This document shows positions 6,213 through 16,382 of a stretch of 17,214 bases of DNA, piece after piece. The DNA comes from Comamonadaceae bacterium. Lineage in GTDB: Bacteria > Pseudomonadota > Gammaproteobacteria > Burkholderiales > Burkholderiaceae_C. The stretch spans positions 1 through 17,214 of the forward strand of contig CANHGF010000012.1 of the NCBI GenBank assembly GCA_947460065.1, read 5' to 3'. The notes under the pieces are model-generated. The model was not told where the DNA came from. It did not search any database and saw only the letters and a program-made list of their open reading frames with translations. The position numbers were made by a program, and so were the translations under genes. Position 1 is the stretch's first letter, and each line of letters starts with the position of its first letter.

Positions 6213-7688
6213 TCATTTCAGCTTGGACAGGGCCACATGCTTGAGCAGGTCGGCCACGGAAGCGTCCATCACATCGGTAAAGGGCTTGGGGAAAATGCCC
6301 ATGTAAAGCACGGCAGCAGCCAGCAGGCTGAGCATGAAAAATTCACGTGCATTGATGTCCGACAACTGCCGTACATCCTCATTGGCCACATCGCCCAGAT
6401 AGACCCGCTTGAACATCCACAGGGTGTAGGCGGCGCCAAAAATCAAGGCAGTGGCCGAGGCTAAGCCGATCCAGAAATTGAATTTGACCGCACCCAGGAT
6501 CACCATCCACTCGCCGACGAAGCCGGCGGTGCCCGGCAGGCCGCAGTTGGCCATGGCAAACAGCAGCGCAAAGGCCGAAAATTTGGGCATGGTGTTGATC
6601 ACACCACCGTAGCTGGAAATCTGCCTTGAATGCACCCGGTCGTACAGCACACCGATGCACAGGAACATGGCACCCGACACAAAGCCGTGCGCGATCATCT
6701 GTACCAGGCCGCCGGCAACGCCCAGATCATTGAAGATGAAAAAGCCGAGGGTGACAAAACCCATGTGCGCCACCGAGGAGTAGGCCACCAGCTTTTTCAT
6801 ATCCTGCTGAACCAGGGCCACCAAACCGACATAGATCACCGCCACCAGTGACAGCGCAATCATCAACCAGGCCCATTCGCGCGAGGCGTCGGGGGCGATC
6901 GGCATGGAAAAGCGCAAGAAGCCATAGGCGCCCAGCTTGAGCATGATGGCCGCCAGCACTGCCGAGCCGCCCGTGGGGGCTTCCACGTGCACATCGGGCA
7001 GCCAAGTGTGGACCGGCCACATCGGCACCTTGACGGCAAAGGCCGCAAAGAAGGCAAAGAACAGCAGGGTCTGCGTCGTCATGCCCAGCGGCAGCTTATG
7101 CCAGGTCTCCAGGTCAAAGCTGCCACCGGATTTGTTGTACAGATAGACCAGCGCCACCAGCATCAGCAGCGAGCCCAGCAAGGTGTAGAGGAAGAACTTG
7201 AAGGCGGCGTAGATCTTGTTGGGGCCGCCCCAGATGCCGATGATCAGGTACATCGGGATCAGTGTGGCCTCAAAGAAGACAAAAAATAGCATCGCGTCGA
7301 GCGCGCTGAAGACACCGATCATCAGGCCCGAGAGAATCAGGAAGGCCCCCATGTACTGGTTGACCCGCTCCTCGATCACCTCCCAGCCGGCGATCACCAC
7401 CACCACGGTGATGAAGGCTGTCAGCAGCACGAACCAGAACGAGATGCCGTCCAGGCCCAGGTGGTAATTGATATTCAGGTGCGGGATCCAGCTGGCCTTC
7501 TCGACAAACTGCATCGCGCTGGTGTCGTACTGAAAACCACCGTAGAGCGGCAGCGTCACCAACAGACTCACCAAGGAGCCCATCAGGGCCAGCGCACGCA
7601 CCGCCTTGACATGCTCGTCCCGCCCCAGGGCCAGCAGCGCTATCCCAAAAACAATCGGCGTCCAAATCGCCAGGCTCAGCAAAGCCAT
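6213..7688 (-). CDS. nuoM: NADH-quinone oxidoreductase subunit M
   Basis: A 491-residue antiporter-like membrane subunit of complex I. Conserved proton-channel residues are E140 (VFFEATLIPMY), K164 (AAFKFFLYT) and K220 (FAVKVPMWPVHTW), followed by the broken-helix segment LPDVHVEAPT. I chose the ATG at 7688, giving MALLSLAIW, because AAGAGG lies 6 bases upstream. An in-frame ATG at 7721 would add 11 hydrophilic residues and overlap the end of nuoL. It lies 13 bp after nuoL and 33 bp before nuoN. Nothing unusual is seen in length or motifs. Confidence 0.97.
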   Translation of the reverse strand: MALLSLAIWTPIVFGIALLALGRDEHVKAVRALALMGSLVSLLVTLPLYGGFQYDTSAMQFVEKASWIPHLNINYHLGLDGISFWFVLLTAFITVVVVIAGWEVIEERVNQYMGAFLILSGLMIGVFSALDAMLFFVFFEATLIPMYLIIGIWGGPNKIYAAFKFFLYTLLGSLLMLVALVYLYNKSGGSFDLETWHKLPLGMTTQTLLFFAFFAAFAVKVPMWPVHTWLPDVHVEAPTGGSAVLAAIMLKLGAYGFLRFSMPIAPDASREWAWLMIALSLVAVIYVGLVALVQQDMKKLVAYSSVAHMGFVTLGFFIFNDLGVAGGLVQMIAHGFVSGAMFLCIGVLYDRVHSRQISSYGGVINTMPKFSAFALLFAMANCGLPGTAGFVGEWMVILGAVKFNFWIGLASATALIFGAAYTLWMFKRVYLGDVANEDVRQLSDINAREFFMLSLLAAAVLYMGIFPKPFTDVMDASVADLLKHVALSKLK

Positions 7689-7701
7689 GTGTTGCCTCTT
7701 C

Positions 7702-9723
7702 TTATTTGTTGAGCCAGACAAACCAGGTCATCAGCGCGAACACGCCGATGATCATGGCCAGTGCATAGTGGTAGATGAAGCCCGACTGCAACTGCCGCAC
7801 CGCCGCAGACACCCAGCCCACCAGGCGCCAGGAGCCATTGACCACCGCCCCGTCGATCAGCGCCTGATCGCCGCCCTTCCACAGACCCAATCCGAGACCA
7901 CGGGCGGCTTTTGCCAGCACGTTTTCATTGAACCAGTCCATGTAGTACTTGTTCTCGAGCACCACGGCGATGGGGCGCAGGGCCCGGCCTATGGCTGCCG
8001 GCACCGCCGGGTTGATGAGATAGAAATACCAGGCCACCACCACCCCAGCCAGGGCCAGCCAGAAAGGTGCGGTCGACAAGGCATGGCTGGCCATGGCCAT
8101 GGGGCCATGGAAGATCTTGGCGAGCTCGGCCATGGCTGGATGCAACTGGGTGTTGACGGTGATCGCATCCTTAAAGAAGTCGCCAAACAGCATCGGGGTG
8201 ATGGTGTAGTAGCCGATGAAGACCGAGGGAATGGCCAGCAGCACCAGAGGTACCGTCACCACCCAGGGCGACTCGTGCGGCTTGGCATCGTGGCCATGGT
8301 GGTGATCATCATGGTGGTCGTTATGGTGGGCGTCCGGATTCTGGTCGTAGCGCTCTTTGCCGTGGAAGACCAGGAAGTACATGCGAAAGGAATAGAAGGC
8401 TGTCACAAACACGCCGGCCAGCACCGCGAAGTTGGCAAAGCCTGCCGCCGGCAGATTGCTGAAATGCACCGCTTCGATGATGCTGTCCTTGGAGTAAAAG
8501 CCGGAGAACAGCGGCGTTCCGATCAAAGCCAGCGAGCCCAACAGCGAGGTGATCCAGGTGATCGGCATGTACTTGCGCACACCGCCCATCCAGCGAATGT
8601 CCTGGTTATGGTGCAGACCCATGATGACCGAGCCGGCCGCCAAAAAGAGCAGCGCCTTGAAAAAGGCATGGGTCATGAGGTGAAACACCGCCACTGAATA
8701 GGCCGAGGCGCCCAGCGCGACCGTCATATAGCCCAGCTGCGAGAGCGTGGAATAGGCCACCACCCGCTTGATGTCGTTCTGAATGATGCCCAAAAAGCCC
8801 ATAAACAGCGCGGTGATCGAGCCGATGACCAAGATGAAGTTGAGCGCGGTCGCTGACAGCTCGAACAGCGGCGACATGCGCGCGACCATGAAGATACCGG
8901 CCGTCACCATGGTGGCCGCATGAATCAGCGCCGAGATCGGGGTCGGGCCCTCCATCGAATCAGGCAGCCAGACATGCAAGGGAAACTGGGCCGACTTGCC
9001 CATGGCGCCGATGAACAGGCAGATGCAGATCACGGTGACCAGCAGCCAATCGGTGCCTGGGAACTGCATGGCGCCCAGCTGAGCAGCCTTGGCAAACACC
9101 TCGGAATAGCTGAGCGTACCGGCATAGGCAGCGATCAGACCTATGCCCAGGATGAAGCCGAAGTCACCCACCCGGTTGACCAGGAAGGCCTTCATATTGG
9201 CGAAGGTGGCCGTCGGCTTTTTGAACCAAAAACCGATCAGCAAATACGACACCAGGCCCACCGCCTCCCAGCCAAAGAACAGCTGCAGCAAGTTGTTGCT
9301 CATGACCAGCATGAGCATGGAGAAGGTGAACAGCGAGATATAGGCGAAGAAGCGGTTGTAGCCCTCGTCTTCCTCCATATAGCCTATGGTGTAGATGTGC
9401 ACCATGAGCGAGACAAAGGTGACCACCACCATCATCATGGCGGTCAGCCCGTCGATCATGAAACCCACTTCCATCTTCAGGCCGCCGACCACCATCCAGG
9501 TGTAGAGGGTTTCGTTGAAGCGAGCGCCGTCGATCACGCTGCCCAGGGTCTTGAGCGAAATCAACAAGGCCACCAGCACGCCCAAAATCGTTAGGCTGTG
9601 ACTGAGGGCCCGACCAATGCGGTTGCCGCCGAGCGCCGTGCCGAAAATGCCGGCCAGCAGCGAGCCGACCAGCGGCGCCAGCGGCACGGCCAGCAAGGTG
9701 GAAGCGGAAAGGGTTTGACTCAT
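7702..9723 (-). CDS. nuoL: NADH-quinone oxidoreductase subunit L
   Basis: A 673-residue protein, the largest and most distal antiporter-like subunit of complex I. E153 (FFGWEAVGLVSY), K178, K243 (GAMGKSAQFPLHVW) and K412 (FYSKDSIIEA) are the expected conserved charged residues. The C-terminal part after about residue 540 should contain the long lateral helix that runs along the membrane arm, followed by the last membrane helix (HYALAMIIGVFALMTWF). A hydrophilic loop at about residues 464-483 (bases 8275-8334) is very rich in His and Asp (HHNDHHDDHHHGHD). Such a loop is absent from E. coli NuoL as I recall it, though I believe related betaproteobacteria have similar insertions. It follows nuoK by 38 bp, the widest gap within the nuo genes here, and precedes nuoM by 13 bp. 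Confidence 0.97.
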   Translation of the reverse strand: MSQTLSASTLLAVPLAPLVGSLLAGIFGTALGGNRIGRALSHSLTILGVLVALLISLKTLGSVIDGARFNETLYTWMVVGGLKMEVGFMIDGLTAMMMVVVTFVSLMVHIYTIGYMEEDEGYNRFFAYISLFTFSMLMLVMSNNLLQLFFGWEAVGLVSYLLIGFWFKKPTATFANMKAFLVNRVGDFGFILGIGLIAAYAGTLSYSEVFAKAAQLGAMQFPGTDWLLVTVICICLFIGAMGKSAQFPLHVWLPDSMEGPTPISALIHAATMVTAGIFMVARMSPLFELSATALNFILVIGSITALFMGFLGIIQNDIKRVVAYSTLSQLGYMTVALGASAYSVAVFHLMTHAFFKALLFLAAGSVIMGLHHNQDIRWMGGVRKYMPITWITSLLGSLALIGTPLFSGFYSKDSIIEAVHFSNLPAAGFANFAVLAGVFVTAFYSFRMYFLVFHGKERYDQNPDAHHNDHHDDHHHGHDAKPHESPWVVTVPLVLLAIPSVFIGYYTITPMLFGDFFKDAITVNTQLHPAMAELAKIFHGPMAMASHALSTAPFWLALAGVVVAWYFYLINPAVPAAIGRALRPIAVVLENKYYMDWFNENVLAKAARGLGLGLWKGGDQALIDGAVVNGSWRLVGWVSAAVRQLQSGFIYHYALAMIIGVFALMTWFVWLNK

Positions 9724-9761
9724 CGTGGGATTCCCGTGCGCTGGGCTGTCATGCGGGGCAA

Positions 9762-10067
9762 TCAGCCCTTGAGGGTGTTGAGTTCATCGACATTGATGCT
9801 GGACTTGTTGCGGAACAAAAGCACCAAAATCGCCAGACCGATGGCCGACTCAGCAGCGGCCACGGTAAGGATGAAGAAGACAAAAATCTGCCCGGCCATA
9901 TCGCCCAGGTAATAGGAGAAGGCGACGAAATTCATATTGACCGCCAGCAGCATCAGCTCGATGGCCATGAGCAGCACGATCAGGTTCTTGCGGTTCAAGA
10001 AGATGCCGATCACCGACAGGGCAAACAGCAGGCCGCCAAGGGTTAGGAAATGGCCCAGGGAAATCAT
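9762..10067 (-). CDS. nuoK: NADH-quinone oxidoreductase subunit K
   Basis: A 101-residue subunit with three membrane helices, homologous to mitochondrial ND4L. The two buried glutamates required for proton transfer are present: E37 ([12 protein letters not shown]) and E73 ([11 protein letters not shown]), matching E. coli E36 and E72. Its ATG overlaps the TGA of nuoJ by 4 bp (ATGA, 10064-10067), indicating translational coupling. Length and motifs are fully typical. Confidence 0.97.
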   Translation of the reverse strand: MISLGHFLTLGGLLFALSVIGIFLNRKNLIVLLMAIELMLLAVNMNFVAFSYYLGDMAGQIFVFFILTVAAAESAIGLAILVLLFRNKSSINVDELNTLKG

Positions 10068-10714
10068 GGCTTGGTCTCCTCGGCCGCAGCCACTGGGGGC
10101 TCAGGCGCAACAGCGCTGGGCGCGATCTTGAGCAGCTGCACCCGGTCGCCCCGCTTAACGCGGACCTGCTCGGACGCATCAATCGCTTTCGAATCCTTGC
10201 GCTCGCGCAGAGTCAAGGCGATGGCTGCGATGATGGCCACCAGCAGCAAAGCGGCGGCGGCTTGCAGCGGCAGCAGGTACTGGCTGTAGAGCACCTTGCC
10301 CAGCTCCTTGGTATTGGAATAGTCGGCCGCTGCCTGGCTGGCTGCAGCCGCTGCTGGCGGCGCGGTCACCCGAAAGCCGCCCATCAGCACCGCCGCCATC
10401 TCCAGCGCGATGACCGCACCCATGACCGCGGCCAGGGGAAAATGCTTCCAAAAGCCTTTGCGCATGCTGTCGATGTTGATGTCGAGCATCATGACCACGA
10501 ACAGGAAGAGCACCATCACCGCGCCCACATAAACCAGCACCAGGGTGATGGCCAGGAACTCGGCTTTGAGCATCAGCCACAAGGCCGAGGCCTGGAAGAA
10601 GGCCAGCACCAGAAACAGGGCCGCATGGACCGGGTTACGGGCGGTGATCACGCGAAAGGCTGCAAACAGCAGCACCGCGGCAAAGGCGTAAAACAGAGCA
10701 GATTGAACGTCCAT
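10064..10714 (-). CDS. nuoJ: NADH-quinone oxidoreductase subunit J
   Basis: A 216-residue membrane subunit (ND6 homologue) that lies between the quinone module and the antiporter-like subunits. The conserved third-helix region [18 protein letters not shown] is clear; its pi-bulge is linked to coupling in known structures. After helix four an Ala-rich loop ([17 protein letters not shown]) leads to the last helix ([18 protein letters not shown]). A charged and Pro/Ala-rich tail of about 45 residues follows, ending AAEETKP. The start is the ATG at 10714 ([11 protein letters not shown]), as expected for the family, 17 bp after nuoI. The open frame continues upstream to 11017, but that part is out-of-frame nuoI sequence. 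The stop overlaps the nuoK start. Confidence 0.96.
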   Translation of the reverse strand: MDVQSALFYAFAAVLLFAAFRVITARNPVHAALFLVLAFFQASALWLMLKAEFLAITLVLVYVGAVMVLFLFVVMMLDINIDSMRKGFWKHFPLAAVMGAVIALEMAAVLMGGFRVTAPPAAAAASQAAADYSNTKELGKVLYSQYLLPLQAAAALLLVAIIAAIALTLRERKDSKAIDASEQVRVKRGDRVQLLKIAPSAVAPEPPVAAAEETKP

Positions 10715-10731
10715 AAGTCGGCTGCTTTCGT

Positions 10732-11250
10732 TCACCGGTATTTGGCGTCGGCCGCCTTGTTCGCTGCGATCTCGGCCTCGTAGCGGTCGCCCACAGCCAG
10801 CAGCATGTCCTTGGTGAAATACAGGTCGCCCCGCTTTTCGCCGTGGTATTCCAGGATGTGCGTCTCGACGATCGAGTCGACTGGGCAGCTTTCCTCGCAG
10901 AAGCCGCAGAAGATGCATTTGGTCAGGTCGATGTCGTAGCGGCTGGTACGCCGGCTGCCATCGTCGCGCACTTGCGACTCGATGGTGATGGCCAGGGCCG
11001 GGCAGACCGCCTCGCACAGCTTGCAGGCAATGCAGCGCTCCTCGCCGTTGTCGTAGCGGCGCAGTGCATGCAGGCCGCGAAAACGCGGCGACAGCGGCGT
11101 CTTTTCCTCGGGAAACTGGATGGTGATCTTGCGGCTGAACATGTACTTGCCAGTCAGGGCGATGCCCTTGAACAGCTCGGTCAGCATGAAACTGGAGAGG
11201 AAGTCCTTCAAGGAGAAGGACGAGGGCCGGGACAGGGTCTCAGTGCTCAT
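10732..11250 (-). CDS. nuoI: NADH-quinone oxidoreductase subunit I (two 4Fe-4S clusters)
   Basis: A 172-residue peripheral-arm subunit (TYKY homologue) carrying clusters N6a and N6b, which pass electrons toward N2 and quinone. Two ferredoxin motifs are visible: C73, C76, C79 and C83 ([12 protein letters not shown]), and C112, C115, C118 and C122 ([12 protein letters not shown]). As in other 2[4Fe-4S] ferredoxins, the last Cys of each motif serves the other cluster. The N-terminal amphipathic region ([18 protein letters not shown]) anchors it to the membrane module. It lies 3 bp after nuoH and 17 bp before nuoJ. Confidence 0.98.
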   Translation of the reverse strand: MSTETLSRPSSFSLKDFLSSFMLTELFKGIALTGKYMFSRKITIQFPEEKTPLSPRFRGLHALRRYDNGEERCIACKLCEAVCPALAITIESQVRDDGSRRTSRYDIDLTKCIFCGFCEESCPVDSIVETHILEYHGEKRGDLYFTKDMLLAVGDRYEAEIAANKAADAKYR

Positions 11251-11253
11251 GAC

Positions 11254-12315
11254 TTACTTCCAGATATTGAGAGGGGTGTGCATCCACACGGCCACCACCA
11301 CCAGCCACACCAGCGTGACCGGAATGAAGATCTTCCAGCCCAGACGCATGATCTGGTCATAGCGATAGCGCGGGAAGGTGGCGCGCACCCAGAGAAACAT
11401 GGTGACCACCACAAAGGTCTTGATGCCCAACCAGATCCAGCCGGGAATGAAGCTCAGGGCCTCGACGGGCGGCAGCCAGCCGCCCAGGAACATGATCACG
11501 CACAAAATGGAGACCAGGATCATGTTGGCGTATTCGGCCAGGAAGAACATGGCAAAGGCCATGCCCGAGTACTCGACCATGTGGCCGGCGACGATCTCGG
11601 ACTCGCCCTCGACCACGTCGAAGGGGTGGCGGTTGGTCTCCGCGAGACCAGCGATGAAATACACCAGGAAAATGGGAAGCAGGGGCAGCCAATTCCAGGA
11701 CAGGAAGTTCAGGCCCATATCAGTGCCCATGCCCTTGCCCTGCCCCATGACGATGTCGGTCATGTTCAGGCTGGCTGAAACCATCAGCACCACCACCAGG
11801 CAAAAGCCCATGGCGATCTCGTAGCTGACCATCTGGGCTGAGGCGCGCAGCGCACCGAGGAAGGCGTACTTGGAATTGGAGGCCCAGCCGGCAATGATCA
11901 CGCCATAGACTTCCAGAGAAGTAATGGCCATGAGAAACAACAGGCCGGCATTGATATTGGCCAGCGCCACATCCGGTCCGAAAGGCACCACAGCCCAGGC
12001 GGCCAGGGCCGGCATGATGGTCATGATCGGCCCCAGCACGAACAGGCCCTTGCTGGCGGCCGTCGGCATGATGATCTCTTTGGTCAGCAGCTTGAGCGCA
12101 TCGGCAATCGGTTGCAGCAGACCGCTGGGTCCGACCCGGTTGGGGCCCAGTCGGACCTGGGTAAAGCTAATGGCCTTGCGCTCCCACAGCGTCAGATAGG
12201 CCACGCAGCCCATCAGCGGCAGCAGCACAGCCACGATCTTGATCAAGGTCCAGACCACCGGCCACAGTGTGCCGCCGAGCAGGCCCAGACCGGCTTGGTT
12301 GATGCTATCGATCAT
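11254..12315 (-). CDS. nuoH: NADH-quinone oxidoreductase subunit H
   Basis: A 353-residue membrane subunit (ND1 homologue) that forms part of the quinone chamber and joins the two arms. Conserved stretches are [20 protein letters not shown] at 44-63 and [12 protein letters not shown] at 67-78. The acidic quinone-site loop, [16 protein letters not shown] at 225-240, is followed by HMVEYSGM. About eight membrane helices are expected. Its start overlaps the nuoG stop by 4 bp (ATGA, 12312-12315), and its stop is 3 bp from nuoI. Confidence 0.98.
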   Translation of the reverse strand: MIDSINQAGLGLLGGTLWPVVWTLIKIVAVLLPLMGCVAYLTLWERKAISFTQVRLGPNRVGPSGLLQPIADALKLLTKEIIMPTAASKGLFVLGPIMTIMPALAAWAVVPFGPDVALANINAGLLFLMAITSLEVYGVIIAGWASNSKYAFLGALRASAQMVSYEIAMGFCLVVVLMVSASLNMTDIVMGQGKGMGTDMGLNFLSWNWLPLLPIFLVYFIAGLAETNRHPFDVVEGESEIVAGHMVEYSGMAFAMFFLAEYANMILVSILCVIMFLGGWLPPVEALSFIPGWIWLGIKTFVVVTMFLWVRATFPRYRYDQIMRLGWKIFIPVTLVWLVVVAVWMHTPLNIWK

Positions 12316-14507
12316 GCGCTCACCTCTTGACGGAGCTCGTGTCCGATTTCTTGTGCTTGCGAGCCATGGCCGGCGCGGGCATCGGCGGTCAACTGCAGCG
12401 AGGGCGCGCGGCGCACGGTCCCGTCGATCTGATAAATGGCCGCCGTCACAGGCTCGCCCACAGGGGCCGATGCCAGCGCGGCATCGAAGCTGGCTGCGTT
12501 GCCCAGCACATCGGCCGGCACAAAACGCGCACCCTCGGCACTGGCCACGCCTATGGCCTGGCTCAGCACCTCGTTGGCCGACTCGGCCTCAAAACCCGCC
12601 AGGCCCAGCATCTGGCCGAGCACCCGCAAGACCTTCCAGGCCGGCCGCGCCTGCCCCAGCGGCTTGACCACTGCATGAAAGCTCTGCACCCTGCCCTCTG
12701 CGTTGACAAAAGTCCCCGGGGTTTCGGTGAAGGGCGCAATCGGCAAGAGCACATCGGCCAAGTCCATATTGGCCTTGAAGGCGTTGAGCGAGACGACCAT
12801 CTGCGCCTGGGCCAGGCCCTGCCGGGCCGCAGCCCCTGCCGCAGAATCAAACACAGGCTCGGTGCCCAGCAGCAGCGCCGCCTTGAGCGAGCCTGCGAGC
12901 ATCTGGCCCGCATGCAAGCCGCCGCTTTGCGGCAGTGCGCCCACCCACTGAGCGCCGACGGTGTTGGCAGCCTCCACCAGATAGCCCACGCTGGCACCGG
13001 TGTGCTGAGCAATCCAGGCCGCCACAGCGAGCAAATTCGAAGCCTGGGCATGGTGGGCAGCCGCATTGCCCAGCAAGATGGCCTTGTGCTGCCCGCTCAT
13101 CAAAGCCTGGGCCATGGCCTGAGCGGTCTCACCGACGGGCCCAGCAACGATGCCGGCCGGCAAAGCCAGGCCCTGGGCTTGCGCCAGCGCCGCCGCCACC
13201 TCCATGAGCGCCGCCTGCCACTGCGCAGGCTCAGCCGTGATGCTGCGCGACACAGGAATGGCCCAGGCATCGGCCGTGGGCAACTGGCGCACTGAATTGA
13301 TGCTCATCAGCTTGCCACCGGTACGAACTGCTTGCCGCAGGCGCAGCGCCATCAGGGGATGGTCTTTACGCAGGTTCGAACCGATGACCAAGGCCGATTG
13401 CAGACTGGAAAGCGAAGCGAGCGTTGTGCCCAACCAGCGCACGCCTTGGGCGGCCGGGAACTGGGCATGGCGCAGGCGATGGTCGATGTTGTCGCTGCCC
13501 AGGCGGCGCATCAAGAGGCCCGCTAGGTACAGCTCCTCCAGGGTGCTGTGCGGGCTGACTAAGGCACCCAAGCTGGCCGGGCCATGGTCTTGGCCAATCT
13601 GCTTGAGGCCATTGGCCACATATTCGAGGGCGGTCTGCCAATCGACTTCTTTCCACTGGCCGCCCTGCTTGATCATGGGCACGCTCAGGCGATCTTCGCC
13701 ATTCAAGGCCTCATACGAGAAGCGATCGCGGTCGGCAATCCAGCACTCATTGACAGCCTCGTTTTCCAGAGGCAAGACGCGCATGACCTGGTTTTGCTTG
13801 ACCTGAATGACCAGATTGGCGCCGGTCGAATCATGCGGGCTGACGGATTTGCGACGCGACAGCTCCCAGGTGCGGGCGCTGTAGCGAAAGGGCTTGCTGG
13901 TGAGCGCACCCACGGGGCAAATGTCGATCATATTGCCCGACAGCTCAGAGTCGACCGACATGCCGACAAAGGTTTCGATCTCGGAGTGCTCGCCGCGGTG
14001 GGACATGCCCAGCTCCATGGCGCCGGCCACCTCCTGGCCAAAGCGCACGCAGCGGGTGCAGTGGATGCAGCGGCTCATCTCTTCCATGCTGATCAGCGGG
14101 CCCACATCCTTGTGCAGCACCACCCGCTTTTCTTCCTGGTAGCGCGAGCCGCTGCCGCCGTAGCCGACGGCCAGATCCTGCAACTGGCATTCGCCGCCCT
14201 GGTCGCATATCGGGCAATCGAGCGGATGGTTGATGAGCAGGAACTCCATCACGCTTTTTTGCGCCTTGATGGCCTTGTCGCTCTTGGTGTGCACCACCAT
14301 GCCTTGCGTGACCGGCGTGGCGCAGGCGGGCATGGGCTTAGGGGCTTTTTCCACATCGACCAGGCACATGCGGCAGTTGGCCGCAATGCTCAGCTTCTTG
14401 TGATAGCAAAAATGCGGGATGTAGGTACCGGCTTTTTCGGCCGCATGCATCACCGTGCTGCCTGCAGGCACTTCGACCTTGTTGCCGTCGAGTTGGATTT
14501 CAACCAT
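12312..14507 (-). CDS. nuoG: NADH-quinone oxidoreductase subunit G
   Basis: A 731-residue iron-sulfur subunit of the NADH-oxidising arm (75-kDa homologue). The N-terminal ferredoxin domain has C34, C45, C48 and C62 for the 2Fe-2S cluster N1b. H94, C98, C101 and C107 form the His-ligated cluster N5, and C147, C150, C153 and C197 form N4. The extra cluster N7, found in E. coli NuoG, is missing: the corresponding stretch ([16 protein letters not shown]) has no Cys pair. The rest is a degenerate molybdopterin-oxidoreductase-like domain without an expected active site, and its last hundred or so residues are Ala-rich. It is shorter than E. coli NuoG (about 908) but typical for alpha- and betaproteobacteria. 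It begins 25 bp after nuoF and is coupled to nuoH. Confidence 0.97.
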   Translation of the reverse strand: MVEIQLDGNKVEVPAGSTVMHAAEKAGTYIPHFCYHKKLSIAANCRMCLVDVEKAPKPMPACATPVTQGMVVHTKSDKAIKAQKSVMEFLLINHPLDCPICDQGGECQLQDLAVGYGGSGSRYQEEKRVVLHKDVGPLISMEEMSRCIHCTRCVRFGQEVAGAMELGMSHRGEHSEIETFVGMSVDSELSGNMIDICPVGALTSKPFRYSARTWELSRRKSVSPHDSTGANLVIQVKQNQVMRVLPLENEAVNECWIADRDRFSYEALNGEDRLSVPMIKQGGQWKEVDWQTALEYVANGLKQIGQDHGPASLGALVSPHSTLEELYLAGLLMRRLGSDNIDHRLRHAQFPAAQGVRWLGTTLASLSSLQSALVIGSNLRKDHPLMALRLRQAVRTGGKLMSINSVRQLPTADAWAIPVSRSITAEPAQWQAALMEVAAALAQAQGLALPAGIVAGPVGETAQAMAQALMSGQHKAILLGNAAAHHAQASNLLAVAAWIAQHTGASVGYLVEAANTVGAQWVGALPQSGGLHAGQMLAGSLKAALLLGTEPVFDSAAGAAARQGLAQAQMVVSLNAFKANMDLADVLLPIAPFTETPGTFVNAEGRVQSFHAVVKPLGQARPAWKVLRVLGQMLGLAGFEAESANEVLSQAIGVASAEGARFVPADVLGNAASFDAALASAPVGEPVTAAIYQIDGTVRRAPSLQLTADARAGHGSQAQEIGHELRQEVSA

Positions 14508-14532
14508 GGTGTGTGCTTTTGCTGTACTGCAC

Positions 14533-15885
14533 TCAGGCGTAAGCCGGGACCATGCAGGTCTTGTGCGTGATGTGGTGTTCGAACTCGGCGCGGAAATGCT
14601 TGATCATGGCGCGCACCGGCATGGCTGCCGCATCGCCCAGGGCGCAGATGGTGCGCCCTTGAATACTGTCGGAGACTGAGTTGAGCAGGTCCAGATCGCT
14701 CTCGCGGCCCTGGCCATGTTCAATGCGGTGCACCATGCGCCAGAGCCAGCCGGTTCCTTCACGGCAGGGGGTGCACTGACCACAGCTCTCGTGCATGTAG
14801 AAATACGACAGGCGCAACAGGCTCTTGACCATACAGCGGCTGTCATCCATCACGATCACCGCGCCCGAGCCCAGCATGGAGCCGGCCTTGGCGATTGAGT
14901 CGTAGTCCATGACGGTGGCCATCATGATGTCTGCAGGCAGCACAGGCATGGACGAGCCACCCGGGATCACCGCCTTGAGCTGGCGGCCCGACCGCACGCC
15001 GCCGGCCAGTTCGAGCAGCTTGGCAAAGGGTGTGCCCAGTGGAACTTCAAAGTTACCCGGGTTGTTGACATCGCCGCTGACGGTGAACAGCTTGGTGCCA
15101 CCGTTATTGGGCTTGCCAATTTCCAAATAGGCCTGGCCGCTGTTGCGAATGATCCAGGGCACCGCGGCAAAGGTCTCGGTGTTGTTGATGGTGGTGGGCT
15201 TGCCGTACAGACCGAAGCTGGCGGGAAACGGCGGCTTGTAGCGCGGCTGGCCTTTTTTTCCTTCCAGCGACTCGAGCAGCGCAGTTTCCTCGCCACAGAT
15301 GTAGGCGCCAAAGCCATGCGTGGCGTGCAACTGGAAGGAAAAATTGCTGCCCAGGATCTTGTCGCCCAGGAGGCCCGCATCGCGCGCCTCCTGCAAGGCT
15401 TCTTCGAAGCGCTTGTAAGTCTGGAAAATCTCGCCGTGGATGTAGTTGTAGCCCACCGAGATGCCCATGGCATAGGCTGCAATGGCCATGCCCTCAATCA
15501 CCACATGCGGGTTGTAGGTAAGGATGTCACGGTCCTTGGCGGTACCCGGCTCGCCCTCGTCGGAGTTGCAGACCAGATATTTTTGGCCCGGGAACTGGCG
15601 GGGCATGAAGCTCCACTTCAGGCCGGTGGGGAAACCCGCGCCGCCACGGCCGCGCAGCGAGCTGGCTTTGACTTCAGCGATCACCTGATCGGGGGTCAGA
15701 CCCTCGCCGCCGTCCTGGCCAAGGATCTTGCGCAGGGCCGCATAACCGCCCCGGGCCTCATAGTCTTTAAGGCGCCAGTTGCTGCCATCGAGTCCCGCCA
15801 TGATCTGCGGGCTGATGTGCCGGCCATGAAAGGAGCTTTGCACGCCGGTGGCCTTGAATTGCGAGAGGATGCTGGCAGCGTTCAT
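14533..15885 (-). CDS. nuoF: NADH-quinone oxidoreductase subunit F (NADH and FMN site)
   Basis: A 450-residue flavoprotein (51-kDa homologue) where NADH is oxidised. The glycine-rich nucleotide-binding motif [14 protein letters not shown] is at 78-91, and the FMN-site segment [15 protein letters not shown] is at 106-120. The 4Fe-4S cluster N3 ligands are C368, C371, C374 ([12 protein letters not shown]) and C414 (CALGDAA). All catalytic segments are intact and length is normal. Its ATG overlaps the nuoE stop codon (ATGA, 15882-15885), so the two subunits that share the NADH module are translationally coupled. Confidence 0.98.
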   Translation of the reverse strand: MNAASILSQFKATGVQSSFHGRHISPQIMAGLDGSNWRLKDYEARGGYAALRKILGQDGGEGLTPDQVIAEVKASSLRGRGGAGFPTGLKWSFMPRQFPGQKYLVCNSDEGEPGTAKDRDILTYNPHVVIEGMAIAAYAMGISVGYNYIHGEIFQTYKRFEEALQEARDAGLLGDKILGSNFSFQLHATHGFGAYICGEETALLESLEGKKGQPRYKPPFPASFGLYGKPTTINNTETFAAVPWIIRNSGQAYLEIGKPNNGGTKLFTVSGDVNNPGNFEVPLGTPFAKLLELAGGVRSGRQLKAVIPGGSSMPVLPADIMMATVMDYDSIAKAGSMLGSGAVIVMDDSRCMVKSLLRLSYFYMHESCGQCTPCREGTGWLWRMVHRIEHGQGRESDLDLLNSVSDSIQGRTICALGDAAAMPVRAMIKHFRAEFEHHITHKTCMVPAYA

Positions 15886-16376
15886 GCCTGGCCTTCCGCG
15901 GCCTTCAGGCCGTCAATCAACTGGTCGAGCTTGTCATTGCTCATGAAACTGCACATTTGGATGTCATTGACCAGCATCACCGGTGCGTCGGCGCAGGCGC
16001 CCAGGCACTCGGACTGCTGCAAGGTAAACAGGCCGTCGGCGGTGGTATCGCCCATGGACACGCCCAGTTTTTCTTCAAGATGGGCCAGTGCCTGGGTGCC
16101 GCTGCGCAACTGGCAGGGCAAATTGGTGCAGACGTTGAGCTTGTACCTTCCCAATGGCTTTTGGTTGTACATGTTGTAGAAGGTGGTGACCTCATGCACC
16201 GCCATCGGCGCCATGCCGAGGTAGTCGGCCACCGCTTTCTCGCTGGCCGTGCTCACATAGCCCTGCTCTTCCTGCACGATCTGCAAGCAGGCCATGACAG
16301 CCGACTGTTTCTGGTCGGCCGGGTATTTGGCAATCTCGCGGTCAAAACGAGTGCGGGTCTGGTCGGAAAATATCAT
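15882..16376 (-). CDS. nuoE: NADH-quinone oxidoreductase subunit E
   Basis: A 164-residue thioredoxin-fold 2Fe-2S protein (24-kDa homologue) holding cluster N1a next to the FMN of NuoF. The ligands are C83, C88, C124 and C128 (CTNLPC, then SECLGAC). The N-terminal helical part includes [11 protein letters not shown], characteristic of the family. It starts 6 bp after the nuoD stop, with GAG from the nuoD stop region serving as a possible weak Shine-Dalgarno, and it overlaps nuoF by 4 bp. Confidence 0.98.
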   Translation of the reverse strand: MIFSDQTRTRFDREIAKYPADQKQSAVMACLQIVQEEQGYVSTASEKAVADYLGMAPMAVHEVTTFYNMYNQKPLGRYKLNVCTNLPCQLRSGTQALAHLEEKLGVSMGDTTADGLFTLQQSECLGACADAPVMLVNDIQMCSFMSNDKLDQLIDGLKAAEGQA

Positions 16377-16382
16377 GGTGTC

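Noticed and set aside
4599..6464. A 621-codon open frame on the plus strand, opposite nuoN, DUF2818 and the 3' end of nuoM
   Set aside because: Its product is rich in His, Gln, Arg and Gly with no recognisable domain, and it lies antisense to genes with clear complex I motifs. Long antisense frames are expected in GC-rich DNA.
7689..7721. N-terminal extension of nuoM
   Set aside because: It would overlap the nuoL 3' end and add a polar stretch. The ATG at 7688 has a good AAGAGG site.
8080..8116. Clustered CCATGG-type palindromes on the plus strand inside nuoL
   Set aside because: They are explained by Gly/Pro/Met/Ala codons in a conserved coding region, with no separate signal.
7606..8697. 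A 363-codon plus-strand frame opposite nuoL and the nuoM start
   Set aside because: Antisense shadow: no family motifs, skewed His/Arg/Gln content, and nuoL is unambiguous on the other strand.
10715..11017. Upstream extension of the nuoJ frame
   Set aside because: The extension is nuoI read in the wrong frame; nuoJ's own N-terminus begins at 10714.
12327..14570. Several long plus-strand frames opposite nuoG
   Set aside because: They mirror the nuoG codon pattern, have no domain-like sequence and no convincing start sites.
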